Shown: positions 1-12,689, counted from the stretch's first letter. The stretch is 64,000 bases of DNA from Cryptomeria japonica (GCF_030272615.1 NC_081410.1:509238942-509302941); one strand, 5' to 3'. Translations and numbers: made by a program. Notes: generated by a model not told the origin, from the sequence alone.

Positions 1-1545
1 TAGGGAAGGAAACTACGTGGCAGATGAGGCTTCCAATTAGGGCTTAACTAAAAAAGAATGGTGTTACTTTAATTATATCAAGAGCTCATTTGGATTATAA
101 AATATCCTGGCAAAGGAACAAGTAAAACCCTTCCTATTTGACTTGGTCAATTATTTGGGGACTTAATAGCACCATGGGTGCTTCCATCCTTATTCATTAA
201 TATGCATGCTAAGAATTTTCCAATTCAAATATTTCGCTTGATGACTTATAAGAAGGTGACTAGGATTTTGATTGGATGGATGATTTGGGTGATGTGTTCG
301 ATGCCCAATAGGTTAATTAGTGATGTGGATGTTATTAATTCAAATTATATAGCTACACATACGGTTCCTTTTCCGTCTTGCCTTACTTTAATGAATATAG
401 ATGGAAAAATCATTCGATGGAAAGGTGATAGGCTTGTTAATCAATGTGGCATAATTTACCATAATGTGAATGGGATGCTAACATGTGTGGATAGAAAAAT
501 CTATCAAGCCAAAAATAGAATTATAAATGAATATCTTTTAACGGACAAGACAACATCTAAAATTTGTAGTTTTTTTTCCAGTTGCTTTCATACTTTTTGT
601 TTCTACACTGTGAAGAATCCTACTGATATGGGGGGCCCTTTGAAGAGAACAAAGCCAAGGAGTTGCAAAGAACTACAAAAGAATGGAGAGGTTTGGGAAC
701 TCTTTCACAAAGTCGGCATGACTTCTCTTTTTTTACCATGAAAGATTACAATAAGGATTTATCAGCAAGGTTCTGCAATTCTTACCAGTATGGAGAAGTG
801 ACTATTGGTTGCATCTCCTTTGTGGTATTGCCAGAGCTTATAGCTGAGGTGACAAGGTTGCAGAATGAAGGGGAGAAAGTGGAAAGGTGAAGGTACGAAG
901 ATTACAAATGCTACATGAAAAAATTCTTCAAGAAAGGTGAGCAACCGATCGTGGTTCAAAATGGGTATGGTCATTTTGTTTTCCCTAAGCCCTAGTCTAT
1001 AGCTATATTTCACCTTAGAGGACCGTTATACTTTGGTGCATGGTTACCATTTCCCCATTTTGAATCATATTTGGCATGGAGATAGGACTAATTTACCCTA
1101 TTTTCTTTTTACTTCCCTGGAGTCTAGCATTCCTAATGGAGCCAATCCTCTACTACATCAAGGGCTAATCTATATCATGTACATGTATGCTTTTGGCCAC
1201 TCCCCTAAGCGCAGACATCTGATCTCCCTGCCTAGTAATGCTAAACCTAATGATGAAATTTGTGGGTCCTTTGTAAAAAATGAGTTAATTGAAACCAATC
1301 CCCTGTGTTTGCCTGATAGTAGTCCTCTAACCAAATTGAAGGGAAATAAACCTCAGGTTGAACATAATATGGAATCCCTTGAGGTTGCTCTGCTAAAAAC
1401 CAACCTAGATAAGACAAAATCATAAACCCCTAAAAATAGCTCTATAAAAGCCCAAAAGCTTGAAAATGACTCTACTAAGAAAAGCATTACCATTAACCTT
1501 GACTTGCAGGGCTCGAAGAAAGAAGAAGAGAGATAAAATTACTCC
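1..1545 (+). mobile_element. 3' end of a LINE, copy 1
   Basis: The left edge begins inside the end of a LINE RNase H region and stays alignable by eye with 13026-14575: the same order of RNase H tail, about 500-bp spacer and downstream ORF. The two copies differ by scattered substitutions and small indels. Similarity stops abruptly just after the shared AGAGATAAAAT at about 1545; copy 2 continues for another kilobase, while copy 1 passes into unrelated AT-rich sequence. It is therefore a truncated or interrupted member of the same family. The 5' part lies outside the window. Confidence 0.75.
650..1543 (+). pseudogene. LINE-associated downstream ORF, copy 1
   Basis: Translation in pieces (663-890, 900-1000, 1033-1425, then to 1543) gives a protein that matches the 13690-15226 ORF. 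Shared landmarks are LSARFCNS, GEVTIG, a PELIxEVTRLQNEGEKVER stretch, KCYMKxFFKKGEQP, and a HGYHxPILNHIWH / LPYFxFTSLESS block. The C-terminus turns lysine- and glutamate-rich. A TGA after EKVER (889) occurs at the same codon in both copies, and an extra TAG follows FPKP near 993. I do not recognise a named family. The layout (sorting through an EVTxLxxEGEK motif to a FxSL block) resembles uncharacterised plant transposon-associated proteins. No function can be assigned. Confidence 0.5.
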
Positions 1546-2730
1546 TTTACTTATATAATTTTATTTTTCATAAGAAAAAAACTTGAAATTGTTACCACAA
1601 ATATAACTAACTTTATTATTTGGTATCAGCATCATATGATGGTTAATTTGTGGTGTTGTTGTTCTTGCCATCAAGGTTCAAATCCCGTTAGTGGTGCTAT
1701 TGTTGAATTTTTGAATGGGGATGAGGTCCTTTTTTTGTGACCTCACTGATTCATAGCTACGACTTCATAAAAACAAAAAATATTACTCTGATTAAAGATA
1801 TTAGTTTTTCACAATCCATAAAGTTGCTTGATGCAAAAAAATGCACACTATCTTGTCTAGAAATAGTAGCAAGGAACTAGCTCCGATCTTTAATAAAATT
1901 GTCAACTCTTTAACCACTTTGAACATTTATTGTATTTCACTACCTATTTCCTACAAAAATTATACAATTAAATTTCTACCTATTTATTGATAATGTTACT
2001 ATTTTTTATTATACAAATTAGAGAAAAAGATTGATTCCACTATTTAAAAAACAAAATTGAATAAACATATAATTGAGACAACAATCAATACATAGATTTA
2101 GAATTGATGAGCTTGGATGGATAATATAACTAAATAAATGTTTGAATTTATATAAAACAAACTGACACTTAACTCTAAATTTTATCACGATTTTATCTCT
2201 AAAATTGATCACAATATTTTCTAGCTAATGTTACTAATTTACTAATGGGTTATAAATGATTAGATGAGCATCTATATCTCACCATTTTTTCTATCTTGCA
2301 AGACTCATTGTTGTATGTTTAGGGATATGAACCCCACTTCTAGCTTTGAACCATATATGTTGAAAAGATGTACATAGATATTGATGTTCACAACATGAGT
2401 TAGCTGGATGTAAATAATAAACTACATAGAAGTAGTGATGGCAAATGAAAGCATTCAAGAGTTTGTTACCCAAGAAGTTTTCTCATTTTGTCAAATCCCT
2501 ATTATTTATTGAACAATTCAATACAGATGGTCAAATACAAATAAATATACAATCATGCCTAAGATGTTGATTAATACTCTTAATAAAATACTATTCTCTA
2601 ATAAATGCTTCTTCAACCATAATTCTCTAATACTATTCTCTAATAAATGCTTCTTGAACTATAATTCTGTCATACCTATAAAATTGACCATAAAACAATT
2701 CAATACCCATAAATTTAACCCCATTCATAG
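1546..2730. other. AT-rich stretch; possible SINE-like segment at about 1630-1780
   Basis: No convincing coding region. Near 1676-1687 there is GGTTCAAATCCC, matching the RNA polymerase III box B consensus, in a locally GC-richer segment that ends in a T-rich run and CATAAAAAC. A clear box A 30-40 bp upstream is not evident. A tRNA-derived SINE remnant is possible but weakly supported. The rest is low-complexity AT-rich sequence with short, unrelated open frames. Confidence 0.3.
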
Positions 2731-2735
2731 TTCTA

Positions 2736-2867
2736 ATGGCGATCACCTTCGTTGTGGATTCAGTTGGAATAACTATGCTGCTCCAGCTTGATAAACTGGA
2801 GGGCCATGGTGGACCTGTTAAATCCATGGCGGCCACCGTAGATGCTTTTGGGTGGACCACTCGGTAA
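2736..2867 (+). other. Short open frame in a GC-richer island; possible exon remnant
   Basis: An ATG-started frame of 43 codons (begins MAITFVVDSVG) lies in a 230-bp patch that is clearly richer in G and C than its surroundings (about 2735-2960). Its stop TAA overlaps a GGTAAAAG that would also read as a splice donor. The product is not recognisable. It could be an exon of a decayed gene or simply a fragment of an unknown repeat. Confidence 0.15.
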
Positions 2868-2869
2868 AA

Positions 2870-4690
2870 GTGTGGCGGACTCATAGTGACAATGCCGATC
2901 CTGCGAGAGATCCGGTGCTGTCGCCCACTTGGGTCACTATAAATCTCTCATGATTAAGGAGCTCCTTACCAATTGTTATAAAGAGAGCTACTGATAATCA
3001 TGACATGAAAATGAAAGAGATTGACAACCTACAAAAATATTTTGGCGACTTCTGCCAATATATGCCACCTTGAATGGAAACTGGTCGACCTGTAAAAGGC
3101 GCACCGGTTACATCCATCGCGTAAATTCTGTGTTAGTTTTATTTTAACTGAAGTGATGTGATTCTCATGTAATGTATACGTGACGTGCCTCTTATCCTTT
3201 TGAACTTTTTTTTAGTGCGCAAATCTTTCCTCTGCCAGCAACATTTGTGGTGATCTTTTGTATTGTTCGATCCACTATAAAGTTAAGTTGCAAAACATAT
3301 CAAGAAATCACTCAGTAATTATTATTTTTTATTCTTCCTCCCATTCTTCCACATTTCCAAAATATTTAGGTAGTCCTAACATGTAATCCACCATGCAGTT
3401 TGTATGGAGGAGAAACTTTGTGCGTCTTCTACTTCTTTTTCATGCGTCACCATATCTATAGCAACAATAAAAATCTTACATCCACCATCGTGGCCATTAT
3501 GGCCTTTATATTGAATGACTTTAAATGGAGGTAAAAGGTCTTTTTATCTCTTTTGGTAGTTTGTTCAAGAATTTTGACATAGATATGAATGTTTTTCATG
3601 ATCTAAAAATAATTTACTATAAAAAAATCTATTTAAAATAGAATAAAATTTATGGAAGATTTGTAAGTCTTATCGTAAATTAGTTATTTAATGATAGTGG
3701 AGCTATAGAAAAAAATTCTTATACAAATCAATGAGCAGAGGTATATGCAACTATATTTAATCTTTGTCAGTACAAATATAATATATAATTATAAAGAATA
3801 TCATAGACAAGGTGTACATGAAGAAAATATCCTCTTCAAAAGAAAGACCTATTGTAAGTAATTATGATACAATAACAATACCTATAAATAAATATTACTA
3901 ATTACATCCCTAAGTACCAATAAATAGATGAAAAAAAATACAAATTATAAATGGTTCTACACAACTACGAACAAATTATATGACCTCAAAATATAACAAA
4001 TTCTAATGTCTAGGTGGTTCCGGTATTCATGCAATATTTCAAAATTCCCTATAGTTTACCACATTGTCATAAATTGTCATAATTGACCACTTAACTTTGG
4101 TGCCTATTTTATTCGCTTTCTCAATTCAAAGATACTTCACGACATGCATCCCGAGGCTACTATAATGTTGATCAAGATCCCCATATAACACACCTATTAT
4201 CATGCTATTACTTGGTATCATACAATGGTTTCACCTTTGAGAACTTATTTCAAACTTTATTTCAACCATTAGATTGTACTAAATATAAGATGATGTCTAC
4301 ATGTAAGAGAGTATACTCTTGACATATACATTGATATGGTGAACTCTTGAAATGAATCCTCTACAGTGACCACTACCAAAGTTCATGTACCAAGATCCAT
4401 CTTCTAAGATTGAAATATAGATTCTCTGGGAAATTTGGTAGTGTATTAGTGTTCTAAGGGAGAGGCTACCACATGTAATATAGGGTCCTCATTTAAATCA
4501 TTCATAACATTCTATGGAGGTGCACATTTTATCACTTTAGGAGAAAATATAGGAGTCCTCCATTCAATTGAGTGCAACATGTAAATGGGGTTGATGTGGA
4601 GTTAATTCAACTTGACTCACTACAATAGATGTAGCTGCAAAATTTAATGAAGATTTCCCTTGATAGAAGGGGATAATATTAGGTTGTTGT
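2870..4690. other. AT-rich intergenic, nothing recognised
   Basis: A GC-richer tail runs to about 3120 (including a CGCACCGGTTACATCCATCGCG segment) and is followed by uniformly AT-rich sequence. Only short frames full of stops occur. I see no LTR, TIR or conserved protein similarity. Confidence 0.4.
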
Positions 4691-4691
4691 T

Positions 4692-5012
4692 ATGTTTGTA
4701 ATTGCCAGTCATTTTAGCCACTATGACTACACCAAGGTGGTTGTATATTTGGTGTGTCAAGATTGTAGTTTGGGGCTTGGAGCCTTCACTACATTAGTTG
4801 ACCTTCAAATGATTCGCTTGGGTTCTTATAAAGTGGTGGTGGGTATATATTGGCTTGACACTCATCAAGATAAGATAGATTATTATGAAAAGGCAATTGA
4901 GTATGTAGACAATCATGGTGTTGAAGGTAAAGGCTTAAGAGTGTATAGACATATTTATCTTTGCATGATTGTAAAGTGTGCATCTTATGTCGTGTATAGA
5001 GAAGGGGAATAA
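4692..5012 (+). pseudogene. Ty3/gypsy retropepsin remnant
   Basis: The 106-codon frame reads like the second half of a gypsy protease domain and the linker to RT. The pattern LGSYKVVVGIYWLDTHQDKIDYYEKAIEYVDNHG corresponds to the family pattern in which LGxYDVxLGMDWLxxH is followed by a lysine-rich strand and a small loop. The catalytic D-T-G segment is not present upstream, and no RT follows; the frame ends at 5012 and AT-rich DNA takes over. This is an isolated, decayed fragment. Assignment rests on motif order only. Confidence 0.5.
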
Positions 5013-6420
5013 TTTGCTACTATTTAATTTAGCTATACAATAGACTATGGACTAGGGATTAACCTTAATAATCACCATATTCTTAAATTTTTTTATAAAT
5101 TTCTCTCTATTATAATTAGTTTGGAATCCATCTTCGCAATGTCTATTACAATAATTCTAATGGAAACTAACAAATTTGAAATATAAACACAATCTTTGCC
5201 AATCATATCTAAAATAATAACTATTAATTATACTTAATAACACACATAATCAATTTGAAAATCACACACATTTTTGAAAAATTAATCAAATTATTTGTAT
5301 CAACTTATATTGATATAGTTCTAATTTGTATAGCTAATAGGCCTTTTATGAATATCATTACATAGAAACAAACAAAATCAAATGAAACTATTGAACCTTT
5401 CTATCACTCCCTAAATCTCCATTGTTCCTTAAACCTCTAACACACTCCCTTAGTGAGAATACCTCAAGAACAAAAAGGGTTTTGCCCTTTGATTCTAGTA
5501 ACCACTAAGTTTTCATCCACTAATAATAGTCTTCTATTGGTTTTCTTTGACTATGTGAAAGGATTTGCTATGAGGATTTGCAAGGCTTTGAAACAATAAT
5601 AATCTTTACATATTGATTACATGTATTGTTGTTTTCTTTTATGGAGATTTAATTATTAAAATATTATCTTTATATGTAAATAGCCAGGAGATGGAAGGAT
5701 TGAATACAAATTTGGGTGGCAACCAAAGTTATTGCAACATTTTATATATCCTCCATTAGTTTTTAATAGCAGAGCATCCAAATTTGACATGGATTTTTAG
5801 GTTCTTTGTAGTAAAGAACCATCCTCAATTCTGAAAATAAATATAAATAAATAATTTTAGGTTTACTATAATCTTTTTAACATAGGTTATGTTAAACCAT
5901 TTGTGTGCTTTGTTTCACTATTTTGAGTGCACATTCCCATGAACAATTAATTTGAAAGAAGTAATACAAACGAATGTTAGAAAACCTTAAAAAACTATAA
6001 ATAATATATATTAATGAATTGATTTATTATTATTATTCATAAATAGGTTTTCAGGCCATACTTTAATTTATTTTGATAACCCATTTCTACTCTTTCATAT
6101 AATGTGTTTCACAATGTACTCATCAGTGAATTTCATAACTATTAATTGTCAACAAAAATAATTTATTTACAAATCCAAAGTGTGTACAAAGTAACATTTA
6201 CCTTAGCATGCACGTACATTTATATTTTAATGTATACACATGTAATTTTGATTGCAACTTATTAACTTATTATCATCATTATAAAATAATAGACCTTTCT
6301 ATTGTTTCGTAGGAAAACATGTTAGATTTAAGAAAAAAAAATCATGTATGGATATTTTGTATATGTGTCTATTTAAAATTAAATATAGAGTCAATTTATT
6401 TCCTAGTATTCATGTTTACA
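5013..6420. other. AT-rich intergenic, nothing recognised
   Basis: Strongly AT-rich with no frame longer than about 60 codons that looks coding. It forms the 5' flank of the LINE; the exact LINE 5' end cannot be placed by eye. Confidence 0.4.
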
Positions 6421-6429
6421 ACTTTGATC

Positions 6430-7410
6430 ATGTGGACCCTGTTGCTTCTGCTGGCCATTCTCGTGCAACTGACCCTTAGGTTGAGGACCTACACCCTCCC
6501 TTACCTCAATACCATCTAAATTCCTTTTTCACTGATGAGGTAGTAGATTCGTGGATAAACTTCTTGGTGGAAGCCATATTAGAATGGGTAAATCACCCGA
6601 CCTTGCATCTCCCCATGTGGAATGTGTGGTTAAAGATCAATAAGTGGAGATTTCAGATGTGCTGCTCAATACGATGATTGCTGAGTTCAACGTTTCCCTC
6701 GTTGGTAAGTTTCTATCCTTTCATCCTACCATAGATCAGGTCAGGAAATGGGAAGTGGCTAGATGGAAACTAAAAGGAAGTATGACAATTAATGATATGG
6801 CAAACGGTATCTTCCTCTTCAGCTTTGTTAGCCAAGAGGACATGGTTAGTATTCTCACTGATGGGCCATGGTCTTATGGAAGTAAAAATTCCTTTATTTG
6901 TGCAAATGGAAACCTAGTCTGGACCCATCGAAATATTTAGGAGCAGTTGCTCCTACTTGGATTGGTCTCTTTGGTTTACCCTTGAAGTTCTAGAATTTGG
7001 GGTTTTTAAGGGGATTGTGAACTCCTTTGGGAAGTTCTTGGCTATAGACCATATTACACAATATAAATATAGACTACTCTCTGCTAGGATTGTGTTAATG
7101 TGGCCATAAACATAGTGCTTCTGACTAAAGTGGTGCTCCTATCAAGACTAGGTTCTTGGGTGCAACCTATTGAGTATAAAAATGCCAAAGCCTTCTGTCA
7201 AACCTGCAGAAGATATGGGCATCTAAGCTTAGCCTGTAAGAAATGGTTTGGAACAAAGAAACAACCTCCCATAGCTAGACTTCAATTCCTCTTGATGAGA
7301 ATCAAAAGACTCTCATTTCTTGTTAGGTTGTGCATCTTCCTTCTGATCCTAAACCTTTTGCCTCGGAGATTGAGAACAACTTGTCTAGAGACAAGAAAAA
7401 AAAGTTGATG
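6430..7410 (+). pseudogene. LINE ORF1 (DUF4283 + CCHC zinc knuckle)
   Basis: A short N-terminal stretch (about 6430-6640, one in-frame TAG and a frameshift) leads into a DUF4283 domain at 6644-6940. Its family pattern is visible: LVGKFLSFHPT, then WKLKGSM, then GIFLFSFVSQEDMVSILTDGPWSYG. After another frame change at about 6940 the linker continues with the LYGLP-like and FGKFLAIDHIT segments. The zinc knuckle CQTCRRYGHLSLAC (C-x2-C-x4-H-x4-C) is at about 7192-7235. In plant L1 elements this protein binds the element RNA. At least three frame breaks make it non-functional. Confidence 0.75.
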
Positions 7411-8034
7411 ATTTGAGGAACTTGTCCTCTAATGGTGCTTAGATACTGGATGTAAACCAAAAGCCTCCTATTTGTATGAAGATGGGAGGCAAAGAGGGTG
7501 ATGTTGCTTCGGGTGTAGATATGGTGATTGACCTAGGTCAAAACCCTATTCCAAATATGGGTTCATCTTCTATTGGTGATGGCCAGGTGGTTTCTTTTAG
7601 GGATTTAGGATGCTTAATCCCTAAAAAAGAAGAATATTAATACGGAGAATCTAATTTTGATCCCAAAGGAGAAGAGGGGTGTGGGATTTGTTAATCTAAA
7701 AGAAAACTTACAAATCCTAGGGTTTTCATCTTCGCCCCCCACCTTGCAAATCAAGGAAGTTTTTCTCAGATGTGAAAAGTGATGATTTAGATTGGAATAA
7801 AGTGAATACTAAGAACAAAAAAAATAGATAGTGGATGTTGGTGGGCACAATAAAGTTGGAAGACCATCGTAGATGGGTTCAAGAACCAAGGATGCAGCAC
7901 GTGAAGTTGTAGATGGAAGAGAGAGGACCTTATATGGTCTCTCTAAGAATAGGAAAAAGAAGAAATAACTTCATCTCATCCTTTGGGATGCCTATTCTAC
8001 TCAAGGTTGAGTATATCCTTAGATCCTTTTTTTT

Positions 8035-9108
8035 ATGAAGATTCTTTTCTAGAATGTCAGGGGCATGAATAGCCCTATGAAGCAATACATGTTAATGTTC
8101 ACTTTGATGGAAAAAAAAGTTGAAACTCTCTTGATACAAGAATCCAAAATGAGATTTGATGTTTTCCTCAATGTTGGCAAGTCTTTTTGGCCATCAACTA
8201 CCTTTCTAGCTAGAGATGCTAATGGGGCATCTGGAGCTATTGCTAATTTATGGAACCCAACTTCCTTTGATGGCACTCTAATTCACTCGGCTAAGAATTG
8301 TCTCATAATTAGATGAAGGACCTCAGTTTCCACCTTGAATGGTATCACATAAATTTTTATGCCCCTAATGGTAGAGCTCCTCTGGACAGCTTATGGTCAT
8401 CTCTAGCAAGTTTCATCATGAACTCTATTGTGTCCTAGTTGATGGTTGAAGATTTTAACTCTCCTTTGTACCCTTCAAGAGAAATCAGGTGGTATTAAAT
8501 ATTATTTAGATAGTATGAATGATTTGGTAGACTTTATATCTATTATTGATATGATGGATATTCATCTTACTAGTTCTAAATTTATTTGGTCAAATAGAGA
8601 ATCTGGTCAAAATCTCATTCAATTCAAACTAGATAGGATCCTCGTTTTGAGTAATTGAATTTTTTTTATTACCTCTACTTATGTGCCCTCCCTAGATCTG
8701 GCTTAGATCATAGTGCAATCCTTGTCTCCTTGGAAGAGACCACAAGGAAAAAAATTCTACCCCTTAAGATATGAGATCATGTGGTCTCTACCCTCGAATT
8801 TCAAAGCATTGGTGGAATAATGGTGGAATGTCCCTATCAATGGCACCTCTATGTACTTTTTTCCCAAAAAACTTAAAATTCTAAAGGCAAATGTTAAAGG
8901 GTGGAACCATTACTCTTTTGGGAATATCTTTGAGCAAAAAAAATCTATTACAGCTAACCTAGAGATTATACAAAAGAAAATAGAAGATAATTGTGCTTCT
9001 CAAGAAGATTGCATGGAAGAGATCATGCTAAGAGATCAATGGTTTAGATTAAATAAGAAAGAAGAGGTATTTTTGGAAACAAAAGTCAAGGACACAATGT
9101 CTTACTGA
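8035..9108 (+). pseudogene. LINE endonuclease domain and linker
   Basis: The frame opens MKILF-stop-NVRGMNSP, the usual start of a plant LINE ORF2 with Gln mutated to TAG, then has IQESKM (the QE catalytic signature) and a run of endonuclease-like strands through SKFIWSNRESGQNLIQFKLDRIL (the SNxxxxxxxxxxLDR block). The segment 8851-9108 is the helical linker that precedes RT, with WNHYSFGNIF and KKEEVFLETK. Stops at 8050, 8314, 8656 and later break it. In intact LINEs this domain nicks target DNA to prime reverse transcription. Confidence 0.75.
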
Positions 9109-9338
9109 AGGAGATAAAAAAAGACAAATTCTTCCATCAATCTACAATGAAGCATAGGAGTAGGAACATGATAAGACAACTTCAGAAGGAAGATGGATCG
9201 TTTACAAAAGATGAGAAAGAGATGGTTGAGATGTTTTTTAACTTCCTTAGCTAGCATATCTCTAATAGCCAAAGTCATTTTCAATACCCTTGTGGATTTC
9301 TTAAAAAGAATCTCGAAAGTCATTACTAAGGAGGACTT

Positions 9339-10205
9339 GGGTAAAAGCATAAATCTATGTCACACTTTAATAAAGGATATGGCCAATGCTGATTCAACTT
9401 TTTAAATTCAATCAATAAAAAGTGAAATATATATTTGGAATTTTGACATGATGTAAACTAATAAAATGTATATTTTTTCGTGTATCTTATGTTTGTAATT
9501 TTAAAAAAATTATTTGAATATACTTTCTTATAAAGTATACACTATAATATAGTTGCTAATAAAATACTGAAATTGAAGTTACACGACGGATCACACTTTA
9601 TATAGTAAATTTTACCCTTTTTTCTTCAAATTTTTTGTGCATATTGATAACTTGAAACTTTAGTGCAAAAATATATTTTTAAGTATTTTTTATGTATATA
9701 TATATTTTCCAATAAATTTAAAAAGTTGTGTGTACTGAAATATAACTCTTTCCATTTGGCATCACCTTTTTTCCTAATTATTTATCCAAATTAGAAAATA
9801 ATTATAGAGTTTTTTCTCTAGTGTTTTTATTTTTTTCAAAAATTTTAAATAAATTTAATTATTTTTCCTTGACAAGCTAATAACCTTATATTTTAGTGTT
9901 GATGACCTACTTTCAATAAAAATAAAATATTTTTACATTTCAAAAGAAATATTATATATAAGAGTAGGAGTTGTTGAAACATCGAGTTTAAAAAAAAAAA
10001 AAAAAGTGGTAATTAGACCCAAAGTTGTATAAAATATACATTTAGTATATTTCAATTGGAAAAGTCATGTTCCAAATATAGGATAGTTATAATGAATCTC
10101 TATAGAGTGTATGTTTGACTAAAATTAATTTTTATTTAGAATTATTTAAATTCACTTGTGCTGATAAGTTGGCCTGAAATGTGACATAGTTTTGTCTTTT
10201 TACCC
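9339..10205. mobile_element. Non-autonomous inverted-repeat DNA element (MITE-like), 867 bp
   Basis: The ends form an imperfect terminal inverted repeat starting GGGTAAAA and followed about 8 bp later by CTATGTCACA on both arms. Similarity continues, with indels, through GGCCAA and TTTAAAT segments for roughly 100 bp. The flanks carry CTT (9336-9338 and 10206-10208), a 3-bp target duplication. Removing the element plus one CTT restores a stop-free LINE reading frame across the junction, an independent confirmation of the boundaries. The interior is very AT-rich and codes for nothing. A 3-bp duplication fits PIF/Harbinger or CACTA superfamilies; the GGG terminus does not settle which. Confidence 0.8.
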
Positions 10206-10208
10206 CTT

Positions 10209-11460
10209 GTCTTTGCTAAATTCTAGGATGTCCCTTCAAGAGGTCAAAGATGCAGTGTTTTACTTTGGTGCATTCAAGGCCCCGAGCCATGACGGGTTCC
10301 CCCTGACTTTCTTCCTAGAGTACTGGTATGTCATTGGTATGGACATCTTCAATATTGTGAAGGGCTTCTTCAAGTCTAGTATACTCCTCAACCAAGTTCA
10401 CTCTACCTTCATTTCTTTAATTCCTAAAATGATAATGTTGCTTCCGTAAGGACTTTAGACCTATTAGCCTATGCAACACTCTATATAAAATTATATCAAA
10501 AGTTATGGTTAAAAGGCTCATAGCTATGCTGATAAAATGATCTCTTTCAATCAAAAAGGCTATGTCAAAGGAAGACACATTGTGGATGCAGTTATTACAA
10601 GTCATGAACTTGTAAAATATATGGATAACAACAAAATGCCATGCATGGCTTCTAAATTAGATATCTCTAAAGACTACGATAGAGTTTCCTAGAACTTTCT
10701 TTTTGAAGTGTTAAAAATGTTTGGATTGAAGGATAAATTCCTAAAGATGATAATTCAATGTGTCATGCCTGCTAATTTTTTGTTCTAATAAATGGTTCTC
10801 CTAGCGGTTATTTTTCTTGTGGAAGAGTTCTTCACCAAGGTGACCCACTATCTCCATATTTATTCATTATTGTTGTTGAAGTCCTGGGAAGAAATATTGA
10901 AAAACATAATGGGAAAGGAATTTTAAGAGGTGTAAAATCTGCCTCAACTATGGATCCTATATCACACCAAAAGTACGTAGATGATACCATCATCTTTGGT
11001 GAAGCCTATGTATCTAGGAGGCCAAATACTGGAAGGTGATTTTGGACAATTATGCTATAATTTTAGGGTAGCATATAAACTATGAAAAGAGTAAACTATT
11101 CCTCATGAATGTTGGCTATAACCTTTAGGCTAAAATCACTAAAGTCTTGACTTCTCAGACTACTACTTTACCGAATTATTATCTTGGATTACCTCTTATC
11201 TCTATGTCCCCCTCTACCCTTTCCTAGAACAGTATCATTGAAAGGTTTCAGAATAATTTAGTGGGATGGAAGGGAAAACTCCTTAGTCTTGCAGGAAAAA
11301 ATCACCTAGTCAAATCATGCCTTCAAAATATTCTTGTTTACTACCTCTCCCTCTTCAAGATGTCAGGATGTGTTGTTGATAGGATAGAAAAAATCCAAAA
11401 CTATTTCCTATGGATGGAGACTAAAGAAAAAACCAAACTTTTCCTTGTGGCCTAGGATAA
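10209..11460 (+). pseudogene. LINE reverse transcriptase domain
   Basis: RT motifs follow each other with intervening stops: FGAFKAPSHDGFP (the KAPGPDG motif with Ser-His substituted), FISLIPK, KGYVKGRHIVDAV, a SKDYDRVS segment (AYDRVSW motif) near 10670, then HQGDPLSPYLF near 10840 and YVDDTIIFG (catalytic YVDD) at about 10975. LPNYYLGLPL and WKGKLLSLAGKNHLVKS (11261-11320) mark the thumb. Several stops and frame changes make it inactive. The first codons directly continue the frame interrupted at 9338. Confidence 0.8.
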
Positions 11461-12059
11461 AGTGTGTTTCTCTATTAATGCTAGTGGGCTTCACATAAGA
11501 ACAATCAATTCCTTCAATAGGGCCTTAATATCCAAAATTGGTTGGAAGTTGGTAGAAAGGAAAAAGTATTGGACATTTATCATTAGTGCTAAATACTTCA
11601 GTAATACTAGAAGTTGCTACTTTCTCAATTAGAGAGAATTACCCTTGAGCTCATGCATATGGAATAATGTCTCTAAAACTAAATCTACTCTCAAAAAATA
11701 TGGAAAAAGACTAGTAGGGAATGGAAAAAGAAGTAGATTCTGGGATGACATTTAGATTAAGGACTCAACTCTTTCAAAATTACCTCAATTTAGTAAAATC
11801 AAGTAGATTGTCATCAAAAGCTATGGTAAATTTGTTCATGATTATATATTATATGGTAGGGGTACAAAGCTAGCTGGCAAATCTTGGATGAAGATGTGCT
11901 TGGAAATGGGGATATCCTAATCCACCTTCATGATCAATTGGTGAAAGAGGCTCAGTCATTGAATACTTCTTAGGTGATTTCTCCTTCTCTTCATGTTTTA
12001 ATTATGAATGGATTTGGTGGTCAAACCCCTCTGGTGCCTTCTCAATTAAGTTAATCTAC

Positions 12060-12362
12060 CACATCATTGTGGATGATCCAAAAGACAACTTCTGCTGGTG
12101 CAAAAATTGGATTAGAGGTGTTTTACCCAAGGTTAATTTATTCTGGTGGGCTATTGCTCATGGAAGAATTTTGATGATTAATAATCTAAATCAAAGAGGG
12201 TTCTCATTCGTTAACAGATGTGTCCTATGCTACAAATACCTTGAAAGAATTAACCATTTGTTTCTGCACTATGAATTTTCTAAGGAAATTTGGGATGAGA
12301 TGGGTGTAGATCTAGGAATCTGCTGGACCCTCACAAAGAATATGAAAGACTTTATTGAATAA
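12060..12362 (+). pseudogene. LINE zf-RVT domain
   Basis: A 97-codon open segment contains the zinc-binding region typical of plant L1 ORF2: PKVNLFWWAIAHGRI, then NRCVLCYKYLERINHLFLHYEFSKEIWDEM. The Cys-x2-Cys and His pairs are present. It lies between the RT thumb and RNase H, as expected. The flanking sequence (11460-12060) is the less conserved connecting region and has many stops. Confidence 0.7.
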
Positions 12363-12689
12363 TGATCCCAAATCCCTTTTACCTACCCAATCATCAAAAA
12401 TCAATGGCTTCAAATTCCCCCTTTTATGGCTTGGAATTTATGGAAGGAAAGGAATAATAGGATGTTTAGAGATTAAGCCCAGAGTAGTAAGGTATTATTT
12501 CATGTCATTAAGCAACAGGTAAAGGAAAATACAAATGTGACTCAATTGTAGAATTCCAAGGTGATGCCAAGCCTAATTGACCTTAGATTAAAGTAGATAT
12601 GAGGAGTTAACCATAGTCTTCTCAAAATGAATTGACACAATATGATCCTAAGAAAGAACTAAACTTGGATTCCTCTAGAGTCTGAAGGC

